Below the pieces are notes generated by a model. It had not been told where the DNA came from, ran no database searches, and saw nothing but the letters and a program-made list of their open reading frames with translations. The position numbers and the translations under genes were made by a program. This document shows positions 37,183-45,670 of a DNA stretch of 64,000 nucleotides, in pieces. Numbering within the stretch: position 1 is the first letter of the stretch; each line of letters begins with the position of its first letter. Source of the stretch: Pseudomonadota bacterium (GTDB lineage: Bacteria > Pseudomonadota > Gammaproteobacteria > Pseudomonadales > Pseudohongiellaceae); assembly GCA_027621405.1 (NCBI GenBank), contig JAQCBT010000001.1, positions 1 through 64,000 of the forward strand. Direction: 5' to 3'.

Positions 37183-38316
37183 CTATTCCACAACGCGATA
37201 ACCCGATGGGGTGTACTCAATTGAACTCGGAAAATCCAGCGCCTCGATTCTTGTGCGTCCCACGTAAACTGCATCCTCATGTGCCCTGCTAGCACTGTAA
37301 CGCCGCATGAATTCGCTTTCTGATTCGCGATCGGGTACCTGGCCTGTGAGTGCCACCTTAATCACCTTTGCCACTTCTTCAGGATTATCTCGCTGCGGAT
37401 AGTGGCCCGCTGTTGGAATAACCCAAAAGCTGCTTTCTACTTCACGTTCATTCAGATAGGTATCCCATACATGATTGGCGATGCGGATGGGGTTCACATC
37501 GTCCGCCAGGCCCCACAGGTACGCCACGGGGATGGGGCTGCGTGGCAGGTTCTCTAGCCAGCGTAGCTCGTTCGCCTGGCGTTCCAGCAAATAGCGCCCC
37601 ACGTAAAGCAGGGATATGTTGCCTTGTTTGAAGTCGAAAATATCAGAATAGGCCACGGCTTCCGGTTCACCTTCTGTGAGCCGCGGTCTGGCGTTGCGCG
37701 CGGCAATCAAGCGTTCACTGGCTTCGGTGTCAAGCAAGGCCAATTGGAAGGGTACCAGATTAGCCAGGGGCAGAAACATGCCGCTATTGGACAGAAAATG
37801 ATAATTAATGGTGTAGCCAGGATCGTCGCTATCCAGGTAATTGCCCAGAAATGCCAGGCCGATACTCACGCCGCGATCGTGAGTGTAAAGGGCGAAGTCA
37901 TCGAATTGCACCACCTCACGCACGAAGTGGTCCAGGATCTCGGCATTCTCGGCCAGCATATAGTTGTAGCCATTCAGCGGTTTATCTGAAAAGCCGGATC
38001 CTGGAAAATCCAGTGCAGCAATGTAATAGTCATCCTCAAGGTAGGGGATCATCTTGTAGTAATCAAAGCTGGAATTGGGGAAGCCATGGACGAGCAGCAG
38101 TTTTGGATTCGACTCATCCCCCCAGGTTCGGTAGAACACATTCACCCTGGCGTTATTATTGTCCGCCGTGGTGGAGGTCCACTCAAAATAATCTCCGGCC
38201 TGATACCAGTCCCGTGCGAGATCTGAATAAAACACGAAGTCATCATCCTGGGCAGTGGAAGGCAGAGGAAAGACCAGAACGATCATGGTCGCTAATAGAT
38301 ATTTATAAAATGTCAT
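37183..38316 (-). CDS. Secreted alpha/beta hydrolase (epoxide hydrolase / dehalogenase-like)
   Basis: About 377 residues from the ATG at 38316, with AGGGG upstream. A signal peptide ends near PSTAQ. The alpha/beta-hydrolase landmarks are LLVHGFPNSSFDYYKM (oxyanion HGFP), LDFPGSGFSDKP, and the nucleophile elbow THDRGVSIG with Asp as nucleophile, as in epoxide hydrolases and haloalkane dehalogenases. A catalytic Asp in YLWGLADDVNP and a His in PTAGHYPQRDNPEEV complete the triad. Substrate unknown. An extra C-terminal tail of about 55 residues follows the core. Confidence 0.88.
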   Translation of the reverse strand: MTFYKYLLATMIVLVFPLPSTAQDDDFVFYSDLARDWYQAGDYFEWTSTTADNNNARVNVFYRTWGDESNPKLLLVHGFPNSSFDYYKMIPYLEDDYYIAALDFPGSGFSDKPLNGYNYMLAENAEILDHFVREVVQFDDFALYTHDRGVSIGLAFLGNYLDSDDPGYTINYHFLSNSGMFLPLANLVPFQLALLDTEASERLIAARNARPRLTEGEPEAVAYSDIFDFKQGNISLLYVGRYLLERQANELRWLENLPRSPIPVAYLWGLADDVNPIRIANHVWDTYLNEREVESSFWVIPTAGHYPQRDNPEEVAKVIKVALTGQVPDRESESEFMRRYSASRAHEDAVYVGRTRIEALDFPSSIEYTPSGYRVVE

Positions 38317-38343
38317 AAGGGTTCCCCTGGGCCAGACCACTGC

Positions 38344-38412
38344 TTCGTCTCTTGATGATTCGAATAGCCTCTAATCGGTGCCATACGAAAACGTGGACTG
38401 TGCCCGGTTTTT
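38344..38412. repeat. REP-like element, family B copy 1
   Basis: About 69 bp, nearly identical to 39520-39588: shared segments include ATAGCCTCTAATCGGTGCC and CATACGAAAACGTGG. The 3' part (CTGTGCCCGGTTTTT) echoes the GGGGACAG core used by REP elements. This copy has lost the left inverted arm. Confidence 0.8.
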
Positions 38413-38541
38413 CGTGTTTCAAGTGCGAAACTAGAAAGTACCAGAAAGGGTGCTATATAATCGCTCAAATGCGGGAAAATCAAGGTCCTTTGACCTTGTT
38501 GATATCTTGTATTCAATTCCACTTTTCCCTCGAAGGCGCTT

Positions 38542-39468
38542 GTGAGATTTCTTATCGCTCTGTTTATTCTGGCCTTGCCCGTCGCTGTGCTGGGAGGGGC
38601 TATAGTTGAAGTGCGTACTTCGCTTGGTGTGTTTTACCTGGAGCTGAATGAGCGCGCCGCACCTGAATCTTCAGAGAATTTTCTCGCCTATGTTACGAAG
38701 GGCCTCTACGACAACTCTTTCGTTTACGGCACTGCTGATTTGGCCTTTGTAAGAGGTGGAGGCTACACGTTCTCGAGCTGCCCGAACGGGGTTCAACGAA
38801 TTGCCGAACAGCCGCCGATTGACTTTGAACAAACCAACCTGGCGAACAAACGTGGATCTATCTCGCTGGTTCACTCCTACCGATCCGATAACGCTTTCAC
38901 GAGCGATTGGATTATCAATCTCGACGACAATTTCAAGTTTGATAATGCAGGTACAGGATATACGCCATTCGGCGAGGTCATCGGAAATGGATTGGACGTG
39001 GTCATAGCAATCGCACTGGCCAATCAGGCTCAATATTCTGATCCTTTTGATAGCCTGGGCGCTGATTTCTTCCCGGAACCGGTAACCTGTGAAACACCGG
39101 CCAGCTTCAATTACATTTCCGTAGCTATGACCGTGGTGAACAGTGACGGAGATCTACCTAGTGGACGTTACAACAGCATCAGCAATGAATTACAGGTCAA
39201 CATCCATCTGCCTGATGATGATTACCTTAGCCTGCCTTTTGCCGTTAACGTAACCGATACTGGTGAGATAACAATTACCGCACGATTAGAGCAGGCCATT
39301 TCGCTTGAGAAGCCGATGCCAAATATGGCGAGATACGACGTTTCAACTCGTGGCTTGACTCTTCATTCGCTCGAAATAGATGGCATCGTTGCTTATGCGA
39401 ACGTGAACTTTGTAGGCGTCGGGAATAGCAACGCTACGTTCAAGTTGGTTTCATTTGAGGAAATATGA
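38542..39468 (+). CDS. Degenerate cyclophilin-type peptidyl-prolyl isomerase, secreted
   Basis: A 308-residue protein with a GTG start (GAAGG upstream) and a signal peptide ending near VLGG. Residues about 20-190 follow the cyclophilin fold: VEVRTSLGVFYLELNE, ENFLAYVTKGLYDNS, NLANKRGSISLVH, FGEVIGNGLDVV. Active-site residues are replaced: the FHR motif reads FVY, the IQGG motif reads VRGG, and the FFINL strand is WIINL. Isomerase activity is therefore doubtful. A C-terminal beta domain (about 210-308) is not recognised. The gene lies between the two family B repeat copies. Confidence 0.82.
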   Translation: MRFLIALFILALPVAVLGGAIVEVRTSLGVFYLELNERAAPESSENFLAYVTKGLYDNSFVYGTADLAFVRGGGYTFSSCPNGVQRIAEQPPIDFEQTNLANKRGSISLVHSYRSDNAFTSDWIINLDDNFKFDNAGTGYTPFGEVIGNGLDVVIAIALANQAQYSDPFDSLGADFFPEPVTCETPASFNYISVAMTVVNSDGDLPSGRYNSISNELQVNIHLPDDDYLSLPFAVNVTDTGEITITARLEQAISLEKPMPNMARYDVSTRGLTLHSLEIDGIVAYANVNFVGVGNSNATFKLVSFEEI

Positions 39469-39513
39469 TCTGCGAGGAAAAACTGCGTCTCTGCTGGAAA
39501 TCCGGAGACTGAC

Positions 39514-39588
39514 TACGTTTTCGTCTCTTAATGATTTGGATAGCCTCTAATCGGTGCCATACGAAAACGTGGTCTGTCCCCGGTTTTT
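39514..39588. repeat. REP-like element, family B copy 2
   Basis: Near-identical to 38344-38412. This copy retains inverted arms ACGTTTTCGT (39515-39524) and ACGAAAACGT (39561-39570), followed by GGTCTGTCCCCGG. It lies 1.2 kb from copy 1 in direct orientation, downstream of the cyclophilin gene. Confidence 0.8.
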
Positions 39589-39605
39589 TCGCCAACTTCA
39601 GTCGG

Positions 39606-40229
39606 CTAGGCTGCTGCGCTGGCCCTGACTTGACCGACAAGATTTGCCCAATCCATATCCAGGGCCTCGTAGACTCCCATGGCTTCTTCAACGGCATTGT
39701 CGGCAAGTATCTCCACGATCAAGCTCGCCCCATCAGCAACAACAACACCACTCTGGGCCAATCGGGAGAGGCCTGTTTCGTGTTTTGTAGTATTGAAAGT
39801 ACCGCTCGCATCCACTGCGACATAGGCGTCGAAGCCTTCCCGAACCGCGCGCATGGCGGGGAAAGCCGCACAAACTTCCAGAGAGACTCCAGCGAAGATG
39901 AGTTTCTGTCTTCCGGTTTGTCGGATAGCCTCCTCCACTCTCGCATCATCCCAGGCATTGACCGTGGTGCGGTCAATGAATTCCTGGTCTGGCAAGGCGG
40001 CTACCAGTTCAGGGAACGCTGGCCCCCACAGGGTATCTGCGGAAGTTGTTGTAGTGACTATTGGTACGCCGAGAATCTTCGCGGCCTTGGCTAATCCCAC
40101 CACATTGTGTTTGAGTTCGGCAGGCGAGTAGTCGCGGACACCTGTCATCAGCCCGACCTGATGATCAACCAGTACGAGTGCTGCGTTTTCACGAGTAAGT
40201 GGTGTGTGATTCGTATTGATAGAATTCAT
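39606..40229 (-). CDS. Isochorismatase family hydrolase (YcaC-like)
   Basis: A 207-residue cysteine hydrolase. The catalytic Asp is in LVLVDHQVGLM and the nucleophile Cys in FAGVSLEVCAAFPAM. The overall pattern, with TTTSADTLWGPAF and the short helical C-terminus, fits YcaC-like isochorismatase-family proteins rather than true isochorismatase. GGAGAA lies about 7 nt upstream of the start. It is 32 bp downstream of the pirin gene on the same strand, so the two form an operon. Substrate unknown. Confidence 0.9.
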   Translation of the reverse strand: MNSINTNHTPLTRENAALVLVDHQVGLMTGVRDYSPAELKHNVVGLAKAAKILGVPIVTTTTSADTLWGPAFPELVAALPDQEFIDRTTVNAWDDARVEEAIRQTGRQKLIFAGVSLEVCAAFPAMRAVREGFDAYVAVDASGTFNTTKHETGLSRLAQSGVVVADGASLIVEILADNAVEEAMGVYEALDMDWANLVGQVRASAAA

Positions 40230-40261
40230 AGATTTCTCCTGTTTTAACGGTTAAGAAAGTT

Positions 40262-41152
40262 TTATTGAGCAGCCTTTATTGAACCGAGTCTTCCCTGCTT
40301 GTGAGCAACAACAATGGCATCCAGTTCCGAAGAGTTACTCATTACAAATGGACCACGTTGCACAAATTGTTCGCGAATAGGTGCACCCTGAAGAAGTACC
40401 GCGTGTGCCCCATCATCTGCTGCGAGCGATAGCTCTGCTTGTTCAGTGTTAATATGAATCGCAATCGCTTCTCCTTCGCTCAGCGCAAAGTGCATTCCTT
40501 CGAGCGACAGGCTTATTTGCCCTGCTACGGCGTAGGCCCAGAGCGACTGGTCGCCCTGGATCTTATGTTTGTAGTGGCCTTTTGGGTTCAGATAAGCATC
40601 GAGAATTGTCAGAGGGAAGCTGGGCGACTTCTGCCCGACCACATCATTGCTTTGTCCAAGAACAACCCGCACCCTGAAGTCCGAAGACTTGATAACAGGC
40701 ATGTCTCTTGAAGAGATATGGAAAGCTCTGGGTGAGTCACTTTTCGACTTGCTGGGCAAGTTGACGAATATTTGCAGACCATGGGCTATACCATCCGCAA
40801 CCGGCTTTTCATCATGGGTGGCTCCTCTTCCTGCCTTAAGCCAGTAGAGATCACCGGGTTTCAGATCGTCGTTGTTTCCGAGCGAGTCCTGGCTGTTAAA
40901 AACACCCACACTGTCTTCGAATAAGACTGAGACAGCAGACATACCCGCATGGGGGTGTTCTCCGAATGTCGGTTGTGACATGACGAAGTGGTCCACCATC
41001 ACGACAGGGTCCATCAATCCTGAAAAGCTCGCGTGTTTGAAACTCTTGGCTTCGAACCCATCACCTATGACCAGGATTTCACCCGGCACAGGAGCTGAGT
41101 AGTGAAAAAGGTCGTGAGCAGGTTTTGTCGGCGCGTTGTCCAGCGTGTTCAT
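40262..41152 (-). CDS. Pirin family protein
   Basis: A 296-residue bicupin. The metal-site His residues are visible in FGEHPHAGMSAV, together with GRGATHDEKP. The C-terminal cupin carries LWAYAVAGQISLSLEG and GAPIREQFVQRGPFVM, typical of pirins. Bacterial pirins can act as quercetinases or as regulators of other enzymes. It is cotranscribed with the isochorismatase-family gene and divergent from a LysR regulator, a common arrangement in proteobacteria. Confidence 0.93.
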   Translation of the reverse strand: MNTLDNAPTKPAHDLFHYSAPVPGEILVIGDGFEAKSFKHASFSGLMDPVVMVDHFVMSQPTFGEHPHAGMSAVSVLFEDSVGVFNSQDSLGNNDDLKPGDLYWLKAGRGATHDEKPVADGIAHGLQIFVNLPSKSKSDSPRAFHISSRDMPVIKSSDFRVRVVLGQSNDVVGQKSPSFPLTILDAYLNPKGHYKHKIQGDQSLWAYAVAGQISLSLEGMHFALSEGEAIAIHINTEQAELSLAADDGAHAVLLQGAPIREQFVQRGPFVMSNSSELDAIVVAHKQGRLGSIKAAQ

Positions 41153-41210
41153 AAATCATTTCTCCACAGAGCTTCGGGGTAAGTTGAACGTGAAAAGTAG
41201 ATTAGATTGG

Positions 41211-41251
41211 AACGATAAACGGCGAAAGTGGCATAATCGAAAAGTATCGTT
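41211..41251. promoter_or_regulatory. Candidate LysR operator in the divergent promoter
   Basis: Inverted half-sites AACGATA (41211-41217) and TATCGTT (41245-41251) lie between the divergent pirin and LysR genes. A LysR regulator usually controls the neighbouring divergent operon from such sites. The 27-bp spacing is longer than the usual LysR box. Confidence 0.4.
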
Positions 41252-41284
41252 TCAAATATAGAACACTGAGGAGAAGGAGACCCC

Positions 41285-42187
41285 ATGGACCTCAACGGCT
41301 TGTACTATTTTGTCCACGTAGTCGAGAAGAAAGGCTTTGCTCCGGCTGGACGGGCATTGGACATACCCAAATCGCGACTAAGCAGAGGTATTCAACAGCT
41401 TGAAGAGCAGTTAAATGTTCGCTTGATTCAAAGGACTTCAAGACAATTTCAGGTCACAGACGTCGGTAAGGCGTTCTACCATCATGCCCGATCGGCTCTT
41501 GATGAGGTTGCTGCGGCCCGGGCAGTTATTGAGCGCCATAGCAATACACTGTCGGGCAGGATTCGGCTGAGTTGTAGTGTGGGGATGGCTCAGTTTGCGA
41601 TCAAAGATATCGTGTCGAGATTCCTCTCTCTAAATCCAGAGGTGGAGATAATCCAACAGGTCACCAACCAGCCAGTGGATATGATTGAGGAGGGGCTGGA
41701 TTTGGTGATTAGAGCCCATACAGGGCCTCTCCCGGATTCAAGCCTCATTCAAAGGCACCTGGCGCCTGCGGTTTGGGGGCTATTCGCTTCGCCAACTTAT
41801 CTGGAAGAGGCCGGGACTCCCAAAATCCCTGAGCAACTTGCCGGTCACGCTGGCTTAAAACTCGGCTGGAAACCAGAGCTGGGATACTGGTCACTTAAAG
41901 GACCAGATGGGTCGGACTTCTCTTTGCCTTACAAGCCCAGGTTGTGCAGCGACGATATGGTTACACTCAAGCACTCGGCCTGTGCTGGATTAGGAATAAT
42001 TGGCCTTCCCGCGTACATATGCAGAGACGATCTAAAGCTCGGCCGCCTGGTTCGCATCCTTCCAGAATGGACGGCGGGCGATGCTGAAATTAGTCTACTG
42101 ATGCCATCACGACAGGGTGTCATGCCGGTAGTTACCGCATTCGCCAATTATTTGAGAAAAGAACTTCCCCTGGCCGTGGCTACCTGA
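41285..42187 (+). CDS. LysR family transcriptional regulator
   Basis: A 300-residue regulator. The N-terminal winged helix is typical: YYFVHVVEKKGFAPAGRALD and KSRLSRGIQQLEEQLNVRL. The substrate-binding domain follows, with IRLSCSVGMAQFA, LDLVIRAHTGPLPDSSLI and SDDMVTLKHSACAGLGI. GGAG precedes the ATG. It is divergent from the pirin-isochorismatase operon, which it probably controls. The inducer is unknown. Confidence 0.93.
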   Translation: MDLNGLYYFVHVVEKKGFAPAGRALDIPKSRLSRGIQQLEEQLNVRLIQRTSRQFQVTDVGKAFYHHARSALDEVAAARAVIERHSNTLSGRIRLSCSVGMAQFAIKDIVSRFLSLNPEVEIIQQVTNQPVDMIEEGLDLVIRAHTGPLPDSSLIQRHLAPAVWGLFASPTYLEEAGTPKIPEQLAGHAGLKLGWKPELGYWSLKGPDGSDFSLPYKPRLCSDDMVTLKHSACAGLGIIGLPAYICRDDLKLGRLVRILPEWTAGDAEISLLMPSRQGVMPVVTAFANYLRKELPLAVAT

Positions 42188-42257
42188 GTCAACGCATGCA
42201 GAGTAGCCCTGACCGGGTAAGCAACTTGAGCGGTGAATCTTTGCAAACGCCGAGGGT

Positions 42258-42380
42258 ATCTTGGGGACACTTACAACTTAACAACTTAATGCAGTGAAGG
42301 TGGGAGGAGTCAATAGCCCACAGTGCTTTGGCTTCACTTCGATTGAGTCCAGCAACAGATTGTTTTGAGCATCGAAGCCG
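42258..42380. repeat. Degenerate repeat C, left copy
   Basis: Contains AACTTAACAACTTAATG (about 42275-42291) and TTGAGTCCAGCAACAGAT (42343-42360) followed by TTTTGAGCATCGAAGC. Both pieces recur in the same order at 45353-45635, on the other side of the pilin-like / hydroxylase block. The second piece also recurs next to tRNA-Phe. Confidence 0.55.
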
Positions 42381-42430
42381 TTAATGTGTCGCATGTGGTG
42401 CATGTAAGGTGGTCATCAACTTTACTCTTC

Positions 42431-42973
42431 TTACAGTTCTTCGCCATCTCTCTCCCCATCTTCGTCGTCTTTTGCGCTGCTGCAGGTCTCTGGCAAGTAG
42501 CGCCTGCCCAAGGCGTCTACTGTGACCACGTCCGCCACGCAGTCCCATTTGAGGGTGTTGTCGTCCTGGGCTCGTGCAATGAGCAGGAAGCCAGATTCAA
42601 TGTCTTTAAATCGTGCGCCAAATTCTGTCATATCTACCAGGGCCCTGAGCGTTCCGGTGCGTAATTTGTCGGCAGCAGGTACTCCCAACTCGCCTGCCCG
42701 GTAGTCCATACCGGTGAGAATGCCTTGCGGAATGAGGCTCAGATTGATGTCCGCTTCTGACTGCGGCATCTCGCCGTAGGTATCGAAATACTCTTCAATG
42801 ATTGCCTGTTGCTCCAACCCCAGATCAACGGCAGCAGCCACTGCGTCGTCGATTCTGGAGTTGTGGTAGAAACCAAAAGCTACTGCTATAGCTGCAACTA
42901 TTACCATGGGATAGACAACCATCTCGGCGGTTGTTAGCCCGCGCTGCCGGTTCCCTGTTTGGAGTTTTTTCAT
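42431..42973 (-). CDS. Type IV pilin-like protein
   Basis: About 180 residues from the ATG at 42973 (MKKLQTGNRQRG). The prepilin motif RQRG/LTTAEMVVYPMVIVA gives cleavage after Gly with Glu at +5. The hydrophobic helix is followed by an alpha/beta pilin body. A C-terminal Cys pair (WDCVAD and LPETC) marks a disulfide loop. The acidic tail (DDEDGERDGEEL) is unusual. No pilus assembly genes are adjacent; the protein may be a minor pilin served by a distant machine. It is divergent from another gene with a pilin-like C-terminal domain. Confidence 0.8.
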   Translation of the reverse strand: MKKLQTGNRQRGLTTAEMVVYPMVIVAAIAVAFGFYHNSRIDDAVAAAVDLGLEQQAIIEEYFDTYGEMPQSEADINLSLIPQGILTGMDYRAGELGVPAADKLRTGTLRALVDMTEFGARFKDIESGFLLIARAQDDNTLKWDCVADVVTVDALGRRYLPETCSSAKDDEDGERDGEEL

Positions 42974-43006
42974 CGAGCTGAATTCCAATTTTACAGATTG
43001 TGATGT

Positions 43007-43123
43007 CCTGCAGTATTGCAGGCGCACATCACCATGCAACTTTCGCGCCTGAGCGTGCTGGCTTTCTTCGAGATGACTTCAGACTTCATCGCTGCCTATG
43101 AGCAGCTGCTGCACGAACACTGA
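43007..43123 (+). pseudogene. Possible C-terminal remnant of an unknown gene
   Basis: A short plus frame after a TGA reads PAVLQAHITMQLSRLSVLAF and then FEMTSDFIAAYEQLL before a stop. The amphipathic, gene-like composition suggests the tail of a lost coding region, but no family is recognised and chance is possible. Confidence 0.2.
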
Positions 43124-43283
43124 CGGGACCGGCATCAACGCGCAATTAGCCAAGTTCGGCACAGTAATTGCTGCATAAATCTACATCTGACTGATTCTGG
43201 CTTTTTTGGCGATATTTCGCGCTAAAGCGCACAGATAAAGTGCATGTTGCTGTTTTTGGTCTCAAAAAGAGGCGGGGACTGGT

Positions 43284-44069
43284 ATGGAAACTTGGAACAA
43301 TCTGGTCGACAAGTTTGATCTCCTGTTAGAGAGGATCAAGTTTGGAAGTACTGTGAAAATCGCCGGGAGAGAAATTCCTCCGGTGGTGATGGGATTCGCC
43401 TTGGTCATTATCTGCATTCCCATCTGGGCCTACCTGGAAATCGAAGGCGATAACAAACTCATCGGTGCACTGGTCGTTATCCTGATGGCCTGGGGTGTTG
43501 CCCAGTTGGGCGCTCTGGGTCTGGGTGACGGTATCGGCGAGAAACCGGGCATGGGCAGTTCCTCAACCGATTGGTCTTTTGCAGCTGGCACTATGTCCAA
43601 ATCTAGCGAAAACTCCGACTCAATCGAGCGCCCAGTGGACGCAAGTGAAACTCAGCCCGATCAGCTGCAGCGGCTGGCCCTGCTCGCATTCGCGGGTGTT
43701 ATAGCTGTATTGGTTGTCCTCTATCTGGTGAGAAATTTTGACAGTTACGAAGAGCTGAACATCGAGTTCCGTTATAGCGAACTGGTCGATATGGTGGAGC
43801 CTGTCCAGGACACGATAGAGGCTGCTCTGCTTTCCGGGAGAGGCGTCGACATGGATCTTCTCGATAGCGGAGAGGCTGGGTTGCCCGATGAGATGCTTGT
43901 TTCTGAAGAGGCCCACGGCATTTCTGTCATCGACGGCCAGATCATTGCGACGTGGATGAAGGATGAGTCTGACCTGGATGGGGTGACCTATATTCTTACG
44001 CCGAAGGTCGAAGACGGAGAAGTTGAGTGGGCAACCACCGGGACTTGTGGCAGCAAAAATGCCTGCTAG
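43284..44069 (+). CDS. Two-TM protein with a pilin-like C-terminal domain
   Basis: A 261-residue protein. Two adjacent hydrophobic segments (about 35-75) are followed by a Ser/Asp-rich linker (about 90-125) and a third hydrophobic segment (about 130-147, LALLAFAGVIAVLVVLYLV). The C-terminal part has VTYILTPKVEDGEVEWATTG and a terminal Cys pair (TCGSKNAC), the usual end of type IV pilins. It lacks a prepilin cleavage site, so it is a membrane protein with a pilin-type head rather than a normal pilin. GGGG lies about 7 nt before the ATG. It is divergent from the pilin-like gene; together they may form a surface structure. Confidence 0.7.
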   Translation: METWNNLVDKFDLLLERIKFGSTVKIAGREIPPVVMGFALVIICIPIWAYLEIEGDNKLIGALVVILMAWGVAQLGALGLGDGIGEKPGMGSSSTDWSFAAGTMSKSSENSDSIERPVDASETQPDQLQRLALLAFAGVIAVLVVLYLVRNFDSYEELNIEFRYSELVDMVEPVQDTIEAALLSGRGVDMDLLDSGEAGLPDEMLVSEEAHGISVIDGQIIATWMKDESDLDGVTYILTPKVEDGEVEWATTGTCGSKNAC

Positions 44070-44141
44070 GTTGCCAGCAATGCAGTTCAATACTAATCAA
44101 TTTACCAGAACAATCAGCCAAAAAGCCCAGGAGCAGCAGTA

Positions 44142-45179
44142 ATGACTGATCAATCCATAAACCCTCTTGATTTGTTTAATCCTCTGGACTCGGTGGAACC
44201 CTCATCACCTGAGACGGGCCCCTCCGGCAAGCCACTAGTGCGTACAGAAGAAGGCATTATCACCGAAGGCAGTAAAGTCGAATGGAACAGGAAGAACATC
44301 CTCCTGGCTCTGCCACAACCGCTTCTGGTGATGGGCTCAATGCTTCTGGCCGCCGCCATTCTGGTCAACGAATGGGGAGGGGAGTACTACCGCGTGTGGA
44401 CACTGGTTGTTGCAGTCTCTTCCACGCCTATTCTGCTGATCGCCGAGCGCTTCTGGGCCAAGAAAAAGTCCTGGCTGCTCAAACCCGACGAAATGTTGGA
44501 AGACGTGTTCTGGATGGCCTCGGGGGGGCTGCTTTGGGGGCCAATTATTTCTGACCTGTATCGGACGCCGGTATCTGAAGGCTTCCGGGCTCTGCGTGAT
44601 ATGTCTCCCCTGCAGATCGAGTTTGAACCCACTACAGTGCTTGGGCTGATTGGCGCCGCGCTGTTTATTCGATTGTGTTCCAGCTTCCCCTATTACTGGC
44701 TGCATCGCATCCAGCATGAGTCACTGTTCTGGTGGCGTATGCACGCTACGCATCATCACCTGACCAAGTTGAGTGCCATGCGCGGCAACCGTACCCATCC
44801 GTTCGAATACCTGGCGCTTGGCTTCGGCACGCCATTGGCTCTGGCCCTGTTTGGTGCCAGCGATGAAGTGTTCATCGTGTCAGCAGCCTTCGGTATGTGG
44901 AACGGCAAATTCAACCATGCCAACCTGCCCATGGTCTCAATGCCTGTGTGGGACTGGTTCTTTGCTACCGCGCAGCAACATCATTGCCATCATGCACTGG
45001 AACGCCGCCAGGCAGATTCCAACTACGGTTGTGACATCATTTTCTGGGATCGCGTCTTCGGTACTTACTGCGGCGATGCCGAAGTGGGACCCGCTGGTGC
45101 AGGCAAGGGTGTGCGTCTTTCCATCAAGGACCAACTCATGCTGGCCTTCTATTCTGATAAACGGCTTAAGAGTTTGTAG
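44142..45179 (+). CDS. Fatty acid hydroxylase / sterol desaturase superfamily protein
   Basis: A 345-residue membrane enzyme. Hydrophobic segments lie around 55-75, 80-98 and 160-180. The di-iron His clusters are HRIQHE, HATHHHL and QQHHCHHALE. This is the fatty-acid-hydroxylase/sterol-desaturase pattern, catalysing O2-dependent hydroxylation or desaturation of a lipid. AGGAG lies about 9 nt before the ATG. It follows the pilin-like protein gene by 72 bp and may be cotranscribed with it. Lipid substrate unknown. Confidence 0.9.
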   Translation: MTDQSINPLDLFNPLDSVEPSSPETGPSGKPLVRTEEGIITEGSKVEWNRKNILLALPQPLLVMGSMLLAAAILVNEWGGEYYRVWTLVVAVSSTPILLIAERFWAKKKSWLLKPDEMLEDVFWMASGGLLWGPIISDLYRTPVSEGFRALRDMSPLQIEFEPTTVLGLIGAALFIRLCSSFPYYWLHRIQHESLFWWRMHATHHHLTKLSAMRGNRTHPFEYLALGFGTPLALALFGASDEVFIVSAAFGMWNGKFNHANLPMVSMPVWDWFFATAQQHHCHHALERRQADSNYGCDIIFWDRVFGTYCGDAEVGPAGAGKGVRLSIKDQLMLAFYSDKRLKSL

Positions 45180-45352
45180 GTAATCGACTAGACCTGATCC
45201 CGGGCGGTACATTCAATGGATCAGCCTGGGTAGGCTAGCTCCACAAACTCGGCCAGTTTTCTTACACCCATTGCGTCGTCTACTCATAAAGCTACGCATC
45301 AAACCCTGCATCTAACTCTGCTATGGTTGCCCAGAGAGAATCCTGGGCGAAC

Positions 45353-45635
45353 CTTGGGTTCACTCCCAACTTAACAACTTGATGGATTGAAAGGGCTGAG
45401 AAGTCAAAGACCAGGGAACTTTGATACTCCTTTAATAGGGTGCCGGGGGGACACTAATTGTCTAATAGTTTAAGGGATTTGGCTGTTAGGTATCGATTGC
45501 TGAAAGGGAGTATGTAACCCCTCGACGAAGTCTGGTAACAGATACTCTTGAGCAGCGAAGCTGTCGACGCTCCTGTGTTTATTCCGGTTGAGGTCAGCAA
45601 CAGATATTTTGAAGCTTCTGAGCCACCTACGCGTC
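45353..45635. repeat. Degenerate repeat C, right copy
   Basis: Carries AACTTAACAACTTGATGG (about 45368-45385), then two versions of the AGCAACAGAT motif (45521-45570 and 45586-45635), matching the order of pieces at 42258-42380. No coding frame here resembles a protein family. Confidence 0.5.
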
Positions 45636-45670
45636 AATGCCAGTGTGCTTAAGTGTAGGGGAGTTGGCTT

